Assembly: GCA_016872775.1 (NCBI GenBank)
Contig: VGZA01000002.1
Location: 1 to 64,000, forward strand
Source of the DNA: Planctomycetota bacterium
GTDB taxonomy: Bacteria > Planctomycetota > Planctomycetia > Pirellulales > Pirellulaceae
Direction of reading: 5' to 3'
Length of the DNA: 64,000 bases
Part shown: one piece after another, positions 63,901 through 64,000 of the stretch
Layout of the letters: every line of letters begins with the position of its first letter
How positions within the stretch are numbered: the stretch's first letter is position 1
The notes under the pieces: generated by a model
The model's database searches: none
What the model saw: the letters and a program-made list of their open reading frames with translations, nothing else
Told to the model about the DNA's origin: nothing
Program-made: the position numbers and the translations under genes

Positions 63901-64000
63901 CCGCAATCCGGGCCGATCGCATCTTGAAGATCGCGCCGGCGTCGACCATCACCGTGACGCCACGCGGAACTTCCATCGTCGTACCGTCAACCAACGTCTG
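48902..64000 (-). CDS. second giant secreted modular protein, N-terminus beyond the window edge
   Basis: 5032 residues are visible; the frame is open through base 64000, so the start lies outside. The visible part begins in a beta-helix-like module (VPRGVTVMVDAGAIFK) that aligns with residue about 1475 of the neighbouring 8007-residue protein, so a total of about 6500 residues is expected if the missing part is similar. N to C: three beta-helix-like modules, PPC-like parts, a two-Cys PPC module (59820-60300), a jelly-roll-like part, an FEFD module, a choice-of-anchor-L-like domain (58110-58840), more beta-helix, PPC and FEFD modules (FEFD array 53560-55280), GEVED (about 52330), eight cadherin-like repeats, a dockerin I (49255-49450) and a short tail. 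It is tandem with and 145 bases from the paralog, possibly one transcription unit. Confidence 0.93.
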   Translation of the reverse strand, partial: QTLVDGTTMEVPRGVTVMVDAGAIFKMRSARIAVGSSNLNVDRSHGALQILGTPRQSVFFTSWLDETIGRDTYAPATFPTPGNWGGIVFKNDLDRARGEFDRERDGTFINYVNHADIRYGGGIVNVDSVGHVVQPIQLTEARPTISYNRITSSADSAISADPNSFDETNFHSANYQLSGQFTSDYDRVGPDIHGNRIVNNSINGLIVRITTAPGDASKPLTLAGRFDDTDIVHYLAESLIVQGTPGGSIQETRTLPLNLVTLTTSQIGTLAAGTYNYRVTMVDADGFEGPASSATGNVTLASTGSIRLGNIPGAVGEFVARRVYRSAPGGAGPYTLLAQISRSALTYEDDGGAAGGTLNTALTSLQRPRLDARLVIDPGTVVKLEGARIEISFGAQLLVEGLTGEEIVLTSKLDDRFGAGGTFDTNNDDNQGANERQPNPADWSGIYLGHTSTGNFDHALIAYAGGISKLEGTFKAFNVLEVHQSDLRLAHSIIEKNASGVGGQGPANRLGRSSNLPAVMFVRGAQPIIVENVFRGNDSQILGSSPQQPTININANSLNATRLPDSGRERGDLDLLGDFRDNHGPLIRGNLQSRNGINGMLIRGTTLTTEGIWDDTDMVHVMFDAITVGNLHTYGGIRLQSRPDESLVVKLFDGIGPNGHNFVRAAGTGFTATGTPLDMTDRIGGTLHVIGQPGFPVVLTSFHDDSVGAGLTPDHRPLTDTNNNGIASIPRPEDWRGLLIEQYSHDRNVEMVLETELRDAVPPGTNAQPATAQFLGDLAAKEQNGDSYLRMGFRIEGLINAPADVDIYSMTAVAGTEIWLDIDRSTYAFDTVVEVLDANGNVLARSDDSAAEQSDRSLLVTANGIRPELVNPLRKSPLGFRDYWSYNPRDAGMRMVLPGTVGVRSTYHFRVRSSSGELDLSDAGLTSGYYQFQIRTREVDEFAGSTVRFADIRYATNGIEIHGLPGHSPLLGEAAENEEVATAVDPESNNNVFSANPSAPGNRPQYLGNILTSDRGVVSVGGSISGTTDVDVYQFEVNYTQLQQPNRPALHAFMTFDVDYADGLSRPDTSIAIFDAQRRLVLIGTDSNIADDRPRPLETNDFTDLSRGTVGPNDAFIGTVALPVGTYFAAVYHSNQIPAALLNPLVRLEPIDSVTRLVEDHIGSSGGSTAGLPVYPEFLDPTFAGVAPNLWHATSKIEPGSSNHHGLRPAFDLSRGTLTAASTITEIEPNDSIGTAQDINNSKFWSKNFDPSIGDATANTSTTIPHVTITGTGNKSFDYYRFSVAKDKERGIFDIDYTSPGLNTQIFLYDAAGNPVTDAITGAACENDDSATSAGDAGSTSIDDSFIDCRFPTAGNYILGIARFPSTGKAGGIVGDPLISGDFYTLQVSLESHAFTTTANKNDTVFYFGDETKNSYDSSAKGDLVSNAFSLQGYSKDDLPRLYFNYFLDGDSDDHFRVWVRHESGPDTLLATNDVKEAFGKSSVGMIANNTGTWRQLRADLGQFAGEDQLRLRFEFDAEGTATGFDRGAFIDDIVIGFAERGEMVVDSTPGNVGFITTPGLPFGANPIAKGAYQLEIRPGEKYGTSRTATLTNTVGLTLTKDMDTNDRSTEQTTIYAPRGSEIQDGQTFVLGDGINFLTFEFDSGGGLLDPNHIAVPFAATDTDGEVAATIRDIINNPAIQGVLSLQASSAGGQVSGVEDNRILLFGNVSGSLVARPSDILTVTSTTPTANALRDNILGAGITAVDSATLVAGKGSAGTYTGGGSSIGLAQGIILSTGKAAVAKGPNTADSASNNSSLLGDSDLDASYGVTTVDSTSLQFDFQFANGSIGGDLNLQLVFASEEYNELLGTADPDVFAVFVDGMRVILTPGPDPIARETVNAGNPIGINAANSEFYKNNDPNDGGRWLRQFGFDGFTVVLNATVPNLLAGPHTLKIAIADVGNPDGDSALFIGAGSLSAVAPAVSNSLQASFFAADGDSNVFRDQGAMIINSNFISHVRDFAIISDAGFRDSEPGVNFGFGNPHYGAAIKLPALNNQSGDLVGPGGGFVPGALITNNVIWDAGLGGIHVSGDLNPIEITSRVDPPEQDPADTPVQAGDQYCDGEQFSLTSYRTLVYFEFEDISGDEKPGTCFGAGPGSGVTGGDGYVPDHIPIFFRRTNSTEYLGRTVGYTENEMARAIAAAINGSLLVTNGTTLNAGSAIVGPSRRNGRPAVFVNHITGYVHTFMTASDIRRVPLGMNAVPFAHLANNTLYGNDGFAGTNPQAYAEPNDSQFDAIDTRQGPQHHSVAYTATGRIGDNADYRIDPSLDVDFFRFQLAVGDRVTVDIDAAQRGGGSTLNPYLRLFDSIGQEVLASDDDPAPGETPSVDSFLNYVADRAGTYYVAVSGRGTNTYDPFSQGNRPGSSSTGPYDITIDVRAPRNAAIYVNKHGTTIAAPEHASPLVVDGQAFQIEDMTGNVVTFEFDTNGAAVNPGAVLIPINNTAVPDSGGHGAGFMADEVAVAIRNAINGSPLGNGITLSNGEFGTASPHRRVTARALGGDDGGGGGFPTHPDGRLCDFGFGHDLPETSLCGTTERLVVIQNVARIRDINTGLAFYPGGGDNFDQYLPETGILASERSGPTSLNNLFANLQAGFVGISSEQFSHPAAQVITGSAFQFNGSNTNVSAAGIDFNVQIPVGERIFVDPGSGRFFPYQGSRIIDSAINQLDDRQDFANRVKRTVGITPTPILAPTQDATGQLRVDDPSTASPQGLFRDRGGLDRADFSTPTVILTTPLDNDSEGIDNDPTATVVQVTSGFFNEFRLQLEDQFGADNPFPGTGADDDTVLTGPILVDELNVPVTLRGPVVTLFENNRLLREGLDYAFRYDSITNTISLAPLAGIWGRDNVYQIMLNNRDRFVIDADHGGSLVDGDAFTITDDNGNRIAFEYEGGYKLNVPPVLELVVPAIGAGPGGISDGQRFSVNDGKRSVTFEFDTNGSLPTLPTRVVSITSTSSATQIAQAIASTIQQAVNAGALAGLQTKALARGLVHVGASAATSVSVTGSNLTTNLTQVPLSLRIPAAGVGPGGVTDGQFFRITNAGTTRTFEFDNDSLLNGNSIPIAFSALTTIDQLTTAVVSAINSAAVLQLNAAAGPLGSGIINFTNGSASHIVDVADTVLTRRMFVGGINDGETFTIQNGAAPLVKFEFDDADDDGRFTDANNDNVPDNVLVAIQNGDSREDIADKIVLAIRNAGLGLSPIHFGGGNIQVGGTTAHVVDTRFAPSLALAGLPGVSPSTTIQLPISLAIEVPLAGGLAITDGSTFTLRDGTQTQVFEFDSDGKVADTDKDLVPDNTVIIFFPTDDQDSVSTAIVGALNGAIGQLQPSYIGNGHVILGNRSSTKLDLGNTNLTSTVRVHGLVDADGFTIDDGNKTVGFEFEDLGIGNGVTAGSIQILFQDGDLASNVADAVVGAIQISGLGSATNPINPANVGGGAVRLNETGRYLTRVLNYPNTKLATYGTAGGSVAIPFRPDISFNDQQMAIAITAAINTPEARQRLQGVTARHRGGSTVFVDFVGANGQQIDFSRSPANVAGANNFFLRAIQDVAGNDLRSNQANGDTQFTILMPGTRLDFGDLPDPFSGPGRYPTVVQKDAAFIRDGARHAILSNAPLYLGSMVDQDTNGLPSPSAEGDNTDIEIDATLSPTLTVSGSGSSRTITVGDITTALDGQAFTINDLNRTVTFEFDRNEDVIDTRTIIRFSSAPIDATTSSKADVAARIVDAIHRSGLAVAVADLGNGQVRLDVNDDDGVVFADLFNRFLYTPINVTASGAGFLDAFIDYNQDGDFDDPNERLVFGHDVNGDGDCEDAADQVAAGTTIAVVAGLNRLCTKASPTASPGFTFARFRISSLGGLPASGFAADGEVEDYKITITPGTPPVAVADSYSTNEDTQLNVSAPGLILNDTDAENDILSVLRVNGSPANVGVTIDLAFQATLVVNPNGSFTYDPRPSTVMQSLPAGATAEETFSYRLTDGVLPSNDTTVTISVLGVNDAPVAKDNRYTTNEDTALGGNLVTDDTKQGVDFDIDTGDQFTVTALNGVNFAGSVNSVLPSGARLSLSTDGTFDYDPSTAFDFLAAGTSQTDSFVYTISDKAGLTASATVVMTVQGINDAPVAVTNTYLTDEDTQASGNVITDDTGAGKDFDLDKGAVLSILAVNGDAANVGKQFSLPSGANLTLNLDGTFSYDPTTSGALNALALGKTGQDTFTYSLTDGIGGSVSTTTVTMTIAGRNDAPIARNNSYTVDDNSLLSRNAILDDEGTRTGPLGSKDSDPDQGDTLAVSAVDGGAANVGANHVLPSGATLKMNGDGSFTYDPSTSKSLNGLSQGQTGKDSFTYTIRDPHGATSTATVSLTITGVNDAPVATNDLFTTSEDIALTTDNLMRNDNGNGVDSDSDLADTLVVSAINGIAGNVGKTISLKSGSSLRVNLDGSFVYDPTISNHWQSLPAGQSGKDTFTYSISDNKGGSSTATVTVTASGVNDVPVATANNYATNEDTATSGNVMSDNTGKGVDSDVDAQDLISVSAVDGNPVFAAGDTTITLASGATLLINSSGNFTYNPGTSALLQGLRQGESTTDTFVYTIKDLQNAAASATVTLAISGLNDAPIARNNAYSIDENSVLSQNMRIDAPADTDADFGDTMTVIDVNGVPVPSTGLKLTLPLGASLNVAQSGAFTYDPRSTVVFDQLAPGQSRGDSFTYTIRDALGATSKATVAIDVTGVNDAPRLTDDFFTVEQGTTTVLTVLANDTDVDGTISASTVAIKTTPSSGKATVNANGTVTYVADSTTVGDVKLTYIAKDNLGAESNPATVTITVRSAPSPWQNQANALDVNASGFVEPIDALLVINRINRVGSGPVPSPATPPPFFDVDGNRFIAPADAILVINFLNSLSLGGEGEGPAAVGTTDPDGMELARQMESAGVFVADVDQRWTMEPVVTARVWTAEDAQRRSVDSLWSLPAILEPTTSRAQRVEGAISQLVQERTEDIWQHLAGRTRAQLIDDLFGTDGESW
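49481..52288 (-). repeat. eight tandem cadherin-like repeats, second subtype
   Basis: Eight modules of about 110-125 residues opening with P(V/I)A then xYxTxEDT, followed by a D-rich DxDxxD loop, LPSGAxLxxxxDGxFxYDP, GxxxxDxFxYxIxD and closing VxGxNDAP. They differ in sequence type from the twelve repeats of the paralog, although both lie between GEVED and dockerin. Confidence 0.87.
58110..58840 (-). other. choice-of-anchor-L-like domain in the second giant protein
   Basis: The stretch shows ALRDNILGAGITAVD, GLAQGIILSTGKA, the LVFASEEYNELLG hallmark, DVFAVFVDG and a closing HTLKIAIADVGNPDGDSALF. That order fits the choice-of-anchor L family of exported beta-sandwich domains. The 8007-residue paralog has no such domain. 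Confidence 0.75.

Noticed and set aside
1-64000. Insertion sequences, integrases, phage genes, toxin-antitoxin or defence systems
   Set aside because: No transposase, integrase or phage motif and no terminal repeats were seen, and no gene pair resembled a known or plausible defence or toxin module.

Overview
The window is a 64-kb, GC-rich stretch of a planctomycete chromosome, most likely from the Pirellula-like side of the phylum. Four things point that way: a bacterial microcompartment (BMC) locus of the Planctomycetes-Verrucomicrobia (PVM) type, an adjacent pair of cytochrome-like DUF1587/1592/1588/1585 and DUF1552 genes, two enormous secreted proteins with a planctomycete-type N-terminal sorting motif and a C-terminal dockerin, and a eukaryotic-like isoleucyl-tRNA synthetase. 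No mobile element, CRISPR array, rRNA or tRNA was seen.

Layout. (1) 1-6051: a truncated family-2 glycosyltransferase (minus strand), a 450-base gap with a strong orphan intrinsic terminator on the plus strand, then a plus-strand run of an acidic protein, ileS and purN (the last two overlap by ATGA). (2) 6052-14767: a DeoR-type regulator preceded by palindromes that look like its operators, followed by a compact BMC operon: pduL, two BMC-H shell genes, a divergent acetate kinase, BMC-P, a CoA-acylating aldehyde dehydrogenase, BMC-P, an unassigned BMC protein, BMC-P, a class II aldolase and a lactate/malate-type dehydrogenase. By the known PVM model, the aldolase splits L-fuculose- or L-rhamnulose-1-phosphate to dihydroxyacetone phosphate and lactaldehyde. 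PduP, PduL and the kinase turn lactaldehyde into an acid with ATP gain, and the dehydrogenase recycles NADH. Four cargo proteins carry similar amphipathic encapsulation helices. The unassigned protein looks like a catalytically degenerate RpiB-type fold. (3) 14935-24586: a secreted multi-domain c-type cytochrome and a DUF1552 partner, a protein with three STN-like modules, a HEAT/TPR protein, a zinc-ribbon membrane protein, a small exported redoxin-like protein and a SAM methyltransferase with a regulatory domain. (4) 24733-64000: two tandem, same-strand paralogous giant secreted proteins, one complete (8007 residues) and one cut by the right edge (at least 5032 residues). Both mix beta-helix-like, pre-peptidase, cadherin-like and GEVED modules, a recurring module without an obvious family name, and a C-terminal dockerin.

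The best targets are the BMC protein at 11913-12599, the kinase with changed active-site residues, the orphan terminator with its possible small RNA, and the modular evolution of the two giant paralogs (an inserted von Willebrand A domain, a pre-peptidase array nested in a beta-propeller, and the repeated FEFD module). Family names come from motif recognition by eye. No database search was possible.
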